Below are positions 24,055 through 35,513 of a DNA stretch of 64,000 nucleotides, in pieces. This stretch comes from Haemonchus contortus (lineage: Eukaryota > Nematoda > Chromadorea > Rhabditida > Trichostrongylidae). The notes beneath the pieces were generated by a model. The model saw nothing but the letters and a program-made list of their open reading frames with translations, was not told the DNA's origin and ran no database searches. The stretch is from contig LS997563.1 of the NCBI GenBank assembly GCA_000469685.2, positions 29,715,897-29,779,896 on the forward strand. Direction: 5' to 3'. Within the stretch, counting starts at the first letter, position 1. Every line of letters begins with the position of its first letter. Position numbers and translations under genes: made by a program.

Positions 24055-26465
24055 GAGGTCAAAAACGCCTTATTCGCTGACGTTCCGGCTAATCCACCCT
24101 CTTCGCAGTCCGATAGTATCGAACCACCTTTTGAACCTGCCCGACCAAACATCTCAACATCCTATTTATCTGAAGTAACTTAACCATCACACAATCCTAG
24201 GCGAATAAAAATACCGTACTCCCTGATTTCGAGAATCTGCCCTTCTGAACAATGGTAGAGCCGACTATCAATAGCTCAAAGCTGTGGTCGAAGGCCAATC
24301 TGATATAGGGGGTGAGTTTGCGGGTTATTGACCCGCACTGCCCCTTCCGACTCATTTTTGGATCCTTTTACCGGATCTTAAATGCCTCGAGGATCTTCCT
24401 TGCGTCTTTTGGTGTTCCTTGACCCCGAATTCGCCTACATTACGAGGTCGTACCATGTGACAATCCAAGGAATGGGTGGCTGTTACCCAGTTTTCCCGAC
24501 TAAACGTTCTTCAACCCGTACGTAAAACCGTCTAGCTGTCTCGGCTAGAGGCTCGTCTCCACGGTTCTGGCAAACGGTCCTGTAGGCCACACCACTGACA
24601 GTGCAATGTCTCTCCCTACCGGTGGGACAGACCACAGGTTGGATGTTGCACACGAGCGATGGTAACGAGAGATACAGAGCAAACCGCTCTACAAGTTGTA
24701 GGAAGGGATTTCCGCCGGATTACCAACAGTGGTCGCCAGTCCTCTCTGCAGGCACTTGCTCTTGGGAGGCTCACCTCACACCATCAGAGGCGAAGGCACA
24801 GCAAATGAGAATTTCACGTTGGGGGATTCCGTTGACAAAATGGATCTAGTAATGTCTTGTGTGCTGAAAAGAACTAAAATCGCCTTCACACCAATGCAAT
24901 CGTTAACCGTGACAGAGAGTGAAACCCCCGTGGGAACCCTATTTTTAGCCAGATAGAGGCGCTGAGTTAACATCAAAGAGAGAGAGGGAGGTGACTATGC
25001 GTAATTCTTGTCTGGTCTTACTTGTAAGGAGATAGGTCAACAAACAAGCCTACCAACAACACCAGTAAACAATATCGAAAATAAACCTACCCATAATACC
25101 AGTTTTGAGCTTTTTTACTTATTTACTTTAGCCTCATTGCAGTCTACACCACAAACCTCAGAGAAAAAGCACTTTTTAATAACCATTCCCTTCAAAAGTC
25201 TCATTTTCATCTGTTGAATACCTTTTATACTTCTACAACGTGCGATATTCAAGCTACAAACCGTCTCTCATACAAACTCACGCCTCTTACTGTAACCGAT
25301 GTCAGGTCTACGTGATTACAGACTGGTACCTGCATTTGACGTTACTCAGCGTTAACAAGCTTTTGAAAAAAAGCCTTACATTTGTGAACTTGTAATTGTA
25401 TACGCTACAATTTTGGTGGTGTTTTTCAGATAATTCCCATATGAGAGGGTTGAAGGGTTCACGAAAACAGACCGCCCCGACGTCTGTGTCGGACACCATT
25501 TGTTATTGGTAAGTACACATTTTTATTTTTATAATTTCTTTTCCGCATTTGGTTTGCTATTGCATAATGGTGTTTGTTTGTAAATTTGTGACTACAGCTT
25601 GAACACTCACAAGAAATTCGCTGACCCCTGATTAATTTCTTGTTAATTTTGAACAATTTCTCGTGAATACAGACTTCCGAATAATTTTTATACGTACGGT
25701 TTTTGGAAAAAAGAACAATTGAAGTGAACTTTCCTTGGTAAGTACAACACACGGCCGAACAATTTATCGGTTGTTTTGTTCTCCTACTTATTAAGAAAGC
25801 TTTCAAGGTAAACTAATTTAAAACTAGAATGAAGGTGGCGGTATTGCAAAAACGCATTGCAAATTCAACGTCTAAACTCGACTCTACGGTAAACAAAGCG
25901 AGGGTAGGGTTCAATTGGGCTTGAAGGCAAGAAGAAGTTTGTCGAATTGTTAAATTGGCTGCACAATTCTTTCTATTTGATGTACATTTTCAATAGACAG
26001 CGCAGCCATTGTACAGCTAAGGTCATCATTAATTCTGCTTTCGTAGGCTGCTTGTTTGTTTTAGAGCTTGGAATAATGCTTTCGCGCTAAATGAGAACCA
26101 TTAACCTCAATTATGAATGGGAATTTACTTTATGTGAACCGGAAGCCTTTGTATTTCTTAAAGAACTTATTTGCCTAGAATACTAATGAATGTTGTCGAT
26201 TGCCATTGTTTTCATGAATTCCAAGTGTTTTCATTCTGATCTCATTTTCATTGATTGCTCTGCTCTTTAAGAGTTAAGGGAGGCGGTTACATTTTGTAGC
26301 CAACTAATGAAAATAGTAAGCGGTAACATTTAATAGTCATTAGTAAATTTAATATACCGAAGAGAGTTCTTTACACTTTACGCTATCTAGCGGGTTACAA
26401 ATAGTACTTGTCCAATGCTACCAGTTCATCGCATACGACACTCAATTCATTGCAAATTCACTGCA
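24055..26465. other. Intergenic / upstream of ash-2, no gene supported
   Basis: 24.3-24.9 kb is slightly GC-richer and could hold an old retroelement, but no motif is clear. An ATG at 25830 followed by a GTAAAC donor (MKVAVLQKRIANSTSKLDST) could be a first exon of ash-2, but I cannot prove the join. The operon promoter should lie in this interval. Confidence 0.3.
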
Positions 26466-26469
26466 AAAG

Positions 26470-29400
26470 TCTTACTATGGACAATACAGTGATGGCGAGC
26501 GAGAACTTGGAACTATGGAACTATTCTGTTCTGGGTGTTCCAAATGGTTCCATGGACGTTGCTTAAAGGATCTGAAAGATTTGTGAGTATTTTTAGGCTA
26601 TTACTTTTTTATTTGATTTCTGGAGTGGTTGAAATGTAAATTCCGGTTCAGCTATGGACTGAGCTTCATGGTCTGCTATGTGTTTCACTGTAAAGACTGC
26701 AGTCCTACTTCTGTGGAGACATGGGTGGCCAAACAAGCAAGTCAGTTCCTTTACGTTTCGTAAATTGTGTATCGGAATAATTCTTTAGAAATGAGTTTAA
26801 AAATAAAGAAATTCATCATCAATTTGCATATTACAAAATTTTCAGTAAACCATTAATGTCCACCGCGATTATAATCTTATGTGTAATTTTTGCTGAAGTA
26901 TCCGAAATATTGTTTTGTTAAGAAGTGTGGTTTGAAGGTGTGGGAATTTGGTTAAAACCTTCTGTTTCAGATTTCAGCCACATGTGCGTAACAGTTCTTG
27001 CTAACTTAACGGCCGAAAAGTTAAAAAAGGATGGATTCCAGAAAACCGGGGAACATATTTATTTCAAGTGAGTAAGGCTTACGCTTTCCAGTGATTTATG
27101 GTTTTCCAATGTGATGTTACCGATTCGCTCTTAAAAGTATGAAATGATTTGTAAACAGTACAAAAGTGAAAGCGCATGATGAAGTTCAGGGAGGGCTGGA
27201 ACGAGCTCGTGTTATGTGAATGTGATCAGTAAAACTCTCAAATTCGATTAAGTTGTCTCTAGTGTGTTCTTACGCATTCGATTTCTGTTGAGATTCGTCT
27301 GTTACATTCGTGCTCATTTTTCTTTTGCGGTAATCTGACGAAAATCCCATGTGGACAGTCAGTTTTTATCCTCTCTAACCGAGTGTGGTACCGCTTAACC
27401 GATTTCAGATAACTAAAGGCCTGATACTTGATCCTTCTTCAGAGGAGATGATTCTATTTTATTACTATTTCCCCTTAGGACCGCTGTATAACTCTTTCTC
27501 AATCTTCAAAGCTTATGAAGATCTGATAAAATTCCGCACAATGTCGCTGGATTCTTCCATAGGTGATACACTTGATCCGCTAGTAAAGTTATCAGGAAGT
27601 GAGTCTTTCTAATCTCTCCCTGATGAGGCTTATGAACAATGTGGTGCTGTGCCAAGCAATTATATCAACAGGGCCCAAAAGTCGAACTTGCGATCTCTTT
27701 CCTGAAGTGGATACGATGTGTAGGCTGGTGTTAGACTCATGACGATGAATAAATTCATCGTATGGTTTCTATATTTATTTATTATTCCAGCTTACAAAAT
27801 ACGATTATTCCGTATTTCGATGCCAACTGGGAAAACTTGACATCAATGCCCAGGAGGGTTAAGAACACCTGGCATACGACATTACAAAAGACGTTAATAA
27901 AAGACGTAGAACTTTTTAAGGTATTTTTTATTGCTATGAGTTCACTTGCATAGTTTACAGTGCATTGAAAGTTTTAAGGTGAATCCTGAGGACGAAAATA
28001 GTTTTGCACTGCTGGAAACGAATCTCGCCGACATCGGCCCAGTCAATGAATTTGTAAAACAGGTAAATTGAATCAAATTCCATTTTGTTGATTTTTATGC
28101 CAAATGTTTGTTTAGAAGAATATTGAAATATAATCAATGTTCACTTTTTTTGCAAATACTATAAAATTGATGTGAAGTTTAGAGTTCTACGCTATATCAT
28201 ATATCTTCTTTTTCAAATAGATTGGTCATCGCCGTCCGCAACCGTTCTCGAAATGTGTTCAGATTGGAAAGAAGACAAGCAGTGGTGAAAAGGGTAATCT
28301 CGCTTCAACACTTGTCAGCGCTCAACATGGAACGGGTAGGACGTCCGGAGTAGACTCCGATGTTGACGGTGGTCCGAAGACCCGTGGAGCGTCAAAGAGA
28401 CGTAATGTTGATAGCGCAGGCGGTGGCAAGAAACCGAAACTGTAAGTTTACACTTGGCGATTTCGTAGGCGGCTATCGAACGTTGTTACAATAGTTTTTT
28501 CCTAAAACACAGGTTTCATCTCGGTTGATCTAAGCTAATCCTCTCTACTCGTTCTCTGATTGAATCAAGTATTAATGCGGATTTCGAAAGAAAATTTTGT
28601 GCTGTATCTGCCCTTTTTGAATAATTCTCAGAAAGTTTGCTTTGTAGTGTTGATGTCTCCTTTCCAAACTTTTGCTGCATTTCTGTACAGGTGTTATTCA
28701 AGCACAACTAGAAATGATATACATAGTGCTGATGAGCCATTTGTTATTACCAGGCATTTTATTCCTCAGACGAAACCAAAGAGATCACGCGGGCGTCTAC
28801 TCAAATTGCATTATACACTTAAGCCTGTGTTGTAATGTAATGTTAACTGTCTCTATCAGCTAAAGAAGGGTATTCTAATACTATTCAAGGTATGCAAAGG
28901 CTGCTCCACCAATAAATGACAGCGGTTCATGCCCATATGGGGCTCAGAGGCTGGTTTGGGATTCTAGCTTTCCCATACTGTCTAATTACAAAGATTTTCG
29001 ATGTTGATATATGTGCGTAGAAGTTTGCATATTACGGAGACCTCACTTTCTGCGTACTGCGTATATGAATCGATCCGTGACTGCGACTGCACGTAGCACG
29101 CCACAATGTGAAATATAGCACGAGGGTGGGGCATTGACAACGGTATGACTTAACGAGATCGACGTCCATAAATCTATCGCATTCGTCTGCCGTTAGCAAA
29201 TTGTGTAGTGGTAGGACGTGTTCGACTAGGTCTTAGCAGCCGTCGAATCGTCCGTGGTCTCAAATGACGTGTCCATAAATTGCTTTCTTACCCTCGCTAT
29301 CTGATTACAGGAGGGACAGACCTTATATCAGTGATTCAGAGCAGAAGCGGCCCAAATGTGGCGGTTTTCAATTTTTGTTTCCTGTCCGGGATCAGCAGCA

Positions 29401-31735
29401 GATTATCCAATTAGGACCATTGCTTAATTCTACCATCTTATACGTACACAAGCGCCTAAATTTCAAGCGCAAACCAAATTATCGAGAAATATCTTCAAAT
29501 TATGTAATTCTTTGTCATTTAGTGCTACTGATTATTCGTCGTCAAAGATTGCAGCGTCGGATGGTTCAGGACCCATTGATTTTCCCTTCAATAAGGAAGG
29601 CTATCGGTATTTTCTAGTGGAAAAGGATCCTAACGTTAATGACAGGTCAGCTGTTCATTTTCTTTACACGTTAGATGACCCAGTTTGAAACCTCTTACCC
29701 AATAAACCGCCGTCCATCGTCGTTATACAAAGTATTCTGTTTGCTAATTTTTCAGAATAAGTTTGGAGGAAGACGACGGATCAACTCCGAGGATAATCCC
29801 ACCACACTTGTACCGACTTCACTTCCAAAGAACAGTCACAATTTCCCCAAATGATAGAGCGCATGAGGTAGGTAGAATTTTCTCTTTATGAATACGCTTA
29901 ATGTTCTATTTTAGTTGCGTGTATCGGACGATCAATTGACTGTAACTGGTTTCGAAGGTTATCGAGTAGCTCGCGCTACTCACTCGGTTGCTAAGGGTAC
30001 ATGGTACTTCGAAGTTAATTTCCTCAAGCAACCCGATGACTCCCATATAAGAATAGGTTGGAGCCAACCTCTAGGTAAATCTTCCATCTCGCATTATGTT
30101 TTGCCCGTATTGATGCACCTTTCTTCTATCAATCAGTACTTTAGCGGTCGTTCAATCTTGCATTGGATACAATAAGCTGTCATACAGTTGGCGTTCCTTG
30201 AAAGGTACAAAATTCCATGACGCCATAGGCAAAAAATATTTTCCCGGCGGATATAAGGTAGATTAATTTACTCTTGCGACGATTTTTTTTTCGAAAACCG
30301 CTTTTCTTTGGACAACATTTTTTCATTCTGCTGTTCATATTCACATTTTAAATGAAATGGATTAATTAAGGAGGGCGACATACTTGGTTGTCTCATACAT
30401 CTCCCTCATGATCCTATTCATCCAGGGCCTTCCAGTCAATATTTACCTCCATCTAATAAGGTATCTTTTTAGCTCTTGTTATGATAATTCAGCGTTAATC
30501 CTTGTTTTTCAAACAGGACCTCCCGCTCATCAATTTCAAGCACAACTACTTCTATGAAAGTCACGATGAAGTTGCTGACGTGGTGAAAGCTTTGGAACCG
30601 TTGAAAGAGAGCAGAGTAAGTGAATGAGCTTCTTTGTTGTAGTATCAGTGGTGGCGTGTTACGATGACTGCTAAAAAGTAAAGTTGATATTTGAAACGAG
30701 TCAGCAATAATAATGCCCGTAACTCTTGTTGCAGTAGTGATGGAAAACGTTCCACCATAGTTCGCATATCCTCTTTAAAAGATCCCAACCTGGTGGCTTC
30801 GAAAAAACATAAATCTGCCCAAAAACCGTGCAATTAAATGTCTTTCCGTAAGAGAACGGCAAGATTTTTTTATAGTGTTAGAAAAAATTGTTGAAATCAT
30901 ACACATCGGCGTCTTTCTTGGCCAGGAAAATAGGACTTCAACGTGGTGTGTATAAAGCAATGCAATTCCCTGTGAATGAATTTCAAGGGAATCTTTTTCG
31001 GAGCAAATGCACTGCTTAAGTGATTTACTTAAACGTTTTATGTTGTTTTTCGCAAAAATGAGCCAAGCAAGTAGGCGTTCGTGGTGTGATCGAATAAAGA
31101 TGTGAGAAGAAGATCACATAACGCTTTACTCCAGCGTGGCTTATATGCTAACAATCGAAAATTTCCCAAAAGCTTTTCTTTCCACGTTTGCTTGGTTGCT
31201 GTTATATTTGCCTGGAAACAGAAATGCTGGCCAGATGCATCGTCTACGCCCGTAACTTACTGTGTACGCTAGAATCCTCATAAACACCATGTTCATTTAA
31301 GTACTTATTGGATGTCAAATCACAGCGCTTTTCAAAACGTATAACACCTGTTCCTTGAGTTGACGTTGATTTACTTCAACATCGTTTTCAGATTGAATTT
31401 TTCAAAAACGGCAAGTCGTGTGGTGTAGCCTTCACAGACATATACAGAGGATTCTATCATCCTGCAATATCAATATTCAAGAGTGAGTTCGTGTTTTGAC
31501 CAAAATCACTGAAATTGATGCTTTTATTAGATTTTAACATAAAGGGGATGTTTGATGTGTTTGGCAGTGGATTATCATGTCTACATTCCTAGATGCCACA
31601 GTGAGATGCAATTTCGGGCCAAGGCTTCATCACCTACCACCTGGTGCATTACCCATGAGCGCCAGAGTAGAGCAACTCTACGTGGAGCAAACCCTCAGTG
31701 ATATCATATTTCTTGTTTCAAATGGGCATGTATAA
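26470..31735 (+). CDS. ash-2: ASH2-like subunit of the H3K4 methyltransferase (COMPASS/MLL) complex
   Basis: Core subunit that, with WDR5, RBBP5 and DPY30, activates SET1/MLL methylation of histone H3 Lys4 in the nucleus. Fourteen exons join in phase to 560 residues: 26470-26582, 26652-26740, 26971-27067, 27791-27920, 27961-28062, 28221-28441, 29523-29645, 29756-29867, 29915-30074, 30145-30257, 30371-30460, 30517-30615, 31392-31482, 31593-31735. In order: an atypical zinc finger ([14 protein letters not shown], then [12 protein letters not shown]), a winged-helix region ([26 protein letters not shown]), a basic nuclear linker ([16 protein letters not shown]), and a SPRY domain ([75 protein letters not shown]), ending in a C-terminal tail suited to DPY30 binding. 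Length is close to the C. elegans protein. The 5' exon border and start codon are not resolved. First gene of an operon-like series. Confidence 0.95.
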
Positions 31736-31839
31736 TTGTTTTGATCTCAACTTTATCGGTACTACTTGTGTCTTCATCATTTTTTTTTGTTGTACATATT
31801 GTAGATTGTTAAGTTATTAGTTGTTTTTGTCGTTTGACA

Positions 31840-31845
31840 AATAAA
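31840..31845 (+). terminator. ash-2 polyadenylation signal
   Basis: AATAAA 105 bp after the ash-2 stop codon and about 110 bp before the acceptor of the next gene. This is the spacing typical of internal operon junctions in nematodes. Confidence 0.75.
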
Positions 31846-31944
31846 AGCTTCAGGCGTGCGGCTTTGTGACTAGAGTGTGTTTTTCATGAATACTGAGAGA
31901 TTCTTGATTAACATTCTTAATAAGATAACAGTTTTGCTTGAACA

Positions 31945-31956
31945 TCGTTAATTTAG
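31945..31956 (+). promoter_or_regulatory. Likely spliced-leader acceptor of the HAGH gene
   Basis: A pyrimidine/AT-rich acceptor (TCGTTAATTTAG) ends 3 nt before the ATG at 31960. No upstream exon of this gene is apparent, so the site is best explained as a trans-splice acceptor (inference). Confidence 0.6.
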
Positions 31957-31959
31957 TGC

Positions 31960-34900
31960 ATGCAATCTGCTCTTCGCAGTGTGACTGGGAAAATGATAAA
32001 AGTGATCCCAATTAGAGCCCTAGAAGACAACTATATGTACTTGGTCTATAGTGAAAAAGATTCGAAGGGCTTTGCTGTGGATCCGGTGGAACCACACAAG
32101 GTTAAGGAGGTTGCGGAAAGCTGCAAGGTAATAACTACGTATATTTCAATCCGTTGATTCGGTTTTCTTGGTGTCCGATGAGTCAACTCAAGTAGTAAGT
32201 CGGAGAATCTATTCTATTATCAGTTCTAACGTCAAAATTTGCCGTGTCCCTTATTCGGGTAATGTTAAACGCACTCACCCACTTCGGTGAACCTCATCTC
32301 ATTGGCAAACATTGATTGAGGTGAATTCGTTGTCGTCCATTACTTCTTGGAGGATTCACAGACCCCACGCCTGCTGATTTGTCGCTTGGACTCGAACGCC
32401 GCAGTCTGCAATGTTGTTCCTCAAGCTGCCGTTATCACATAATGTCACATGCAGTATACCAACAAATGCCGCGTTCGTTAATTGCATAGAATTTAGTTTT
32501 CTTCGCAGAAGGAGTACTTCTGAATAATGATTACTGGTATGAATACGGCACCTCGTGGTTCAAAGCCTCCTTCTTACGGAATCAACTGCATACGTTAGCT
32601 GCCATTACAAGATCGGAATACTCTGTGGGTGGATGGGTTGTCCCGTGCTGTACTGCCTTCAACATTCATGCTGTACACATGTATCAAAGTTCTTTCAATC
32701 TTCCCATATTACAACACACAAAATGTTCCTGTGATTGATTGTTGTTTCGCTTTGTTATCATTCTGGTGTCCCGTGAATAACATGAATAACGCGAATCAAT
32801 CAGTCATGTTTTGCCATGAATTTGAAAGAACATAAGGAAAATCTCAAAGAATGCTCTTTTCACTGGCTACTAGTACGAGAACAGCAATATGCGTCCGTGC
32901 TTACAAGAGTTTGATAACAAAATCTTCGACAATGATTAATCCTGATATGGGATGCACTTATTCACTCGCACTTTTGTTAAAAATCGTAGCATTGCCCATC
33001 TATTAATAATCCCTCGCTTGTCTACTTGTGTACATGTGTGACCAGTACGCGAATTTGTGGAGAAAACCAGTCTCTCACCAATGATCTTATCCTGACGAGT
33101 CTGATATCAAGATAACCCCAAAGAAGGAAGGATCAGTTGACCCTGCTAGATATTCCAGCTTTGATCTTCGGGCAGTGCCTACAGTAGCGACACGAACTGC
33201 ACTATCCTACTAACTCGCTTAAAGCCCATGAGACGTCGAATTTAAGTGAATTGTTTGTCACCCTATGATTTTTATTCCGGCTTTTAGCTGTAGACGATTG
33301 ATAAGACATTGTAAACGTAATGTAGAAGCCAAATAATTTCTCATTATTGGAGATTTTCAGCGGGATGGCAGGGTGTAAATGGAGTAGGCCTAGCAAGATG
33401 CGTGAGATCAAGCGCGAGAAATCATCACTTGCGAGACCGCTGTCTTTTCCCACGATTCGTTTCAACTTTCTGGTGCTTCCAGTCTTGTGAGATCTGCTAA
33501 AGGGTTCCGCAGCCACTTAATACTGGTTTCCGCACATTTTCTGTGATGCCTGTTCGCCTCCCCTCTGTCAGGGTCTTGACTTCTACCTTTGGTCGACTCC
33601 TACGAATTTTGCTTAATTTTTACTCACAAGCAGTGCGTTAGAAGGCAGTATAGGCTGTTTGAGGTAAATGGTGGGCGTTATAATCGAGCGGCATGCTGTG
33701 GGGTAGGACAACTATCCAAGAAAAACATAAAGAGGTGTGTCGAGGGGAGACGGGTAGGTGGACTTACATGCGTCCGAGGATGCGCGAGGCAACTTATACG
33801 ACGAAGTTCGTAACGATTTGAACGAGTTTACCGTCTACGGGGTCCAAATTTGAAGTAGAGTTGATTAGAAGGATCATCGGACCATCAGGATCAATTTGCC
33901 GCGCGCCTCCTCGGACGTACGTAATGCACGTTCCCCAGGGAGACAACGAGCAAAATCCCTAATAACAGCCTTTTGAGTGTAAAGCTGTACATCTTGCTAA
34001 TACACCAATAGAAGAAACTGATTTGATCATGAAATCATACTGATTTAGTAAAGTGCTCTAGGTTACTGTAGCGGCAGCGCTTGTCACCCATCACCACTGG
34101 GATCATGCAGGAGGAATGGGTGAGTTCAGAAAAATCTGGAAAGCGGATCAGGCCGAAATCTATGGAGGCGATGAGCGCATTGATCATTTGAACAATAAAG
34201 TCGACCATGAAGAGAAGTTTCGAGTTGGACAAATGGAGGTGAGACAGATATCCCAGTCACGCCGGCGTACGCTACGCTTGGCGTTTTGCTATTTTATAGT
34301 TGTAGTCCACTTCTGCTATTCTTTTTCGATCGACGTGACTGAGCCTTTTGTTAAAGGTTACGGCTTTGAAAACGCCTTGCCATACGAAAGGACATATTTG
34401 CTACTACGTCACACATCCCGATTGTGACAGCCGTATTGTTCTAACTGGAGATACTCTTTTCATAGCCGGCTGCGGAAGATTCTTCGAAGGTTAGTTGGCT
34501 GTCAGTCGTTCCTTAACCTTACGTTTTTGAGAAATAGATCATTTTTGCATGGCTCTCACTAATCTGCTACAGCTAGCAGTCTTCGGCAAAAATTCTGAAA
34601 GTACTCGGAATTTGAAAAAATACGAACAAGGTCAAGAATTATTCCATAGTTACAATATTCACAGTGACTATCCCCGTTCCATCACCAATTGATTCCGCTT
34701 GGAGTATTTTCCCCATATTTTTGTGCCTTGCTTTTAAGATTTTCAACTTTGACCTCCAATTTCATCAAAATATGAGTTTCGGACCAGTTTTTCTTGTAGA
34801 GGGATTACACATCAACTGCAGACGCGATAGGGTTCTTTTTGATGATGTTCATATTTTCTTTCAGGATATCAAGGTTTTAGGAACTGCTGACCAGATGCAT

Positions 34901-35338
34901 AGAAACCTGAATGAAGTGCTGGCCGGTCTGCCGGACAGTACCCTTGTTTATCCTGGACACGAATATACCTACAGTAACTTGAAGTTTGCCCATCACATAG
35001 AGCCAAGCAATGAGGTGGTATTTTCGAATATGCATAGTTCATTAGTTCGATGGGAGCAAAATCATTGTTTCCTTTTTTCCTTTGCTTTAATTTTTCCGTA
35101 TTTATAAGCAGCTGGAAGTAATAAAAATGAGTTACAGGCGGTAAAACGCAAGCTGGAATGGGCCTTGCGTTGTCGCGAACGAAACGAACCAACAGTACCA
35201 TCCACCATTGCTGAAGAGAAAGAGATAAATCCATTCATGAGAACTTCTTCGCCAGAGATTCAAAAGATGGTCGGTGCTACCGACCTTATCGAAGTTATGG
35301 CTCGTGTACGACGGACCAAAGACAGTTTCAAAGGCTGA
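31960..35338 (+). CDS. Hydroxyacylglutathione hydrolase (glyoxalase II)
   Basis: Hydrolyses S-D-lactoylglutathione to D-lactate and glutathione, the second step of methylglyoxal detoxification. Five exons give 270 residues: 31960-32127, 34062-34238, 34357-34489, 34881-35014, 35138-35338. It is a metallo-beta-lactamase fold. The metal-binding motif [10 protein letters not shown] is at residues 65-74, further ligands are His124 (TPCHTKGH) and Asp147 (TGDTLF), and PGHEYT supplies the last His. The C-terminal domain shows [30 protein letters not shown] and the [11 protein letters not shown] end, as in human HAGH. All metal ligands are present. A second in-frame ATG at codon 12 ([17 protein letters not shown]) matches the cytosolic start of human HAGH, so the longer form may carry a short mitochondrial targeting extension. 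Intron 1 is 1.9 kb and contains SINE and other repeat fragments. Second gene of the operon-like series. Confidence 0.95.
32325..32470 (-). repeat. Possible tRNA-like SINE fragment in HAGH intron 1
   Basis: The minus strand has a B-box-like GCGTTCGAGTCC preceded by a weak A-box-like stretch. Resemblance to the main SINE family is slight. Confidence 0.3.
33060..33215 (-). mobile_element. Degenerate tRNA-derived SINE in HAGH intron 1
   Basis: Shares the body word TTATCCT..GACGAGTCTG with the other SINE copies, followed by CTGATCCTTCC-like and GGGCAGTGCC-like diverged parts. The head is poorly preserved. Confidence 0.45.
33730..33945. repeat. Fragment related to the inner segment of the 10.7-12.1 kb composite
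   Basis: Contains GTCCGAGGATGCGCGAGGCAA and CGACGAAGTTCGTAACGATT, then CAATTTGCCGCGCGC and CCTCGGACGTACG. These match the repeated halves at about 10975-11080 and 11165-11220. It shows that the inner segment is an independent interspersed repeat. Confidence 0.6.
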
Positions 35339-35395
35339 AAATCGTACATTTTATTCACTTTTTCAATTGCCACTTGTATTTTATATGCTTATTTG

Positions 35396-35401
35396 AATAA
35401 A
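35396..35401 (+). terminator. HAGH polyadenylation signal
   Basis: AATAAA 58 bp after the stop codon, followed about 108 bp later by the acceptor of the next gene. The same geometry is seen at the ash-2/HAGH junction. Confidence 0.75.
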
Positions 35402-35498
35402 ATCTGCATGCAAAAATTTGATTTTCTATTTTGTAATGAACGTCGTATCGTTACCAGTGAGTACATAATCGTCATGGAATTCGGAGTGGCTAATATAA

Positions 35499-35509
35499 TC
35501 GACTTCCAG
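35499..35509 (+). promoter_or_regulatory. Likely spliced-leader acceptor of the DHPS gene
   Basis: ATCGACTTCCAG ends 4 nt before the ATG at 35514, with no upstream exon apparent. Interpreted as a trans-splice site for the third operon gene. Confidence 0.6.
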
Positions 35510-35513
35510 TAGT

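Noticed and set aside
29180..29280. tRNA-like stretch in an ash-2 intron
   Set aside because: Only a weak A-box word (TGTAGTGGTAGGACG); no proper B box.
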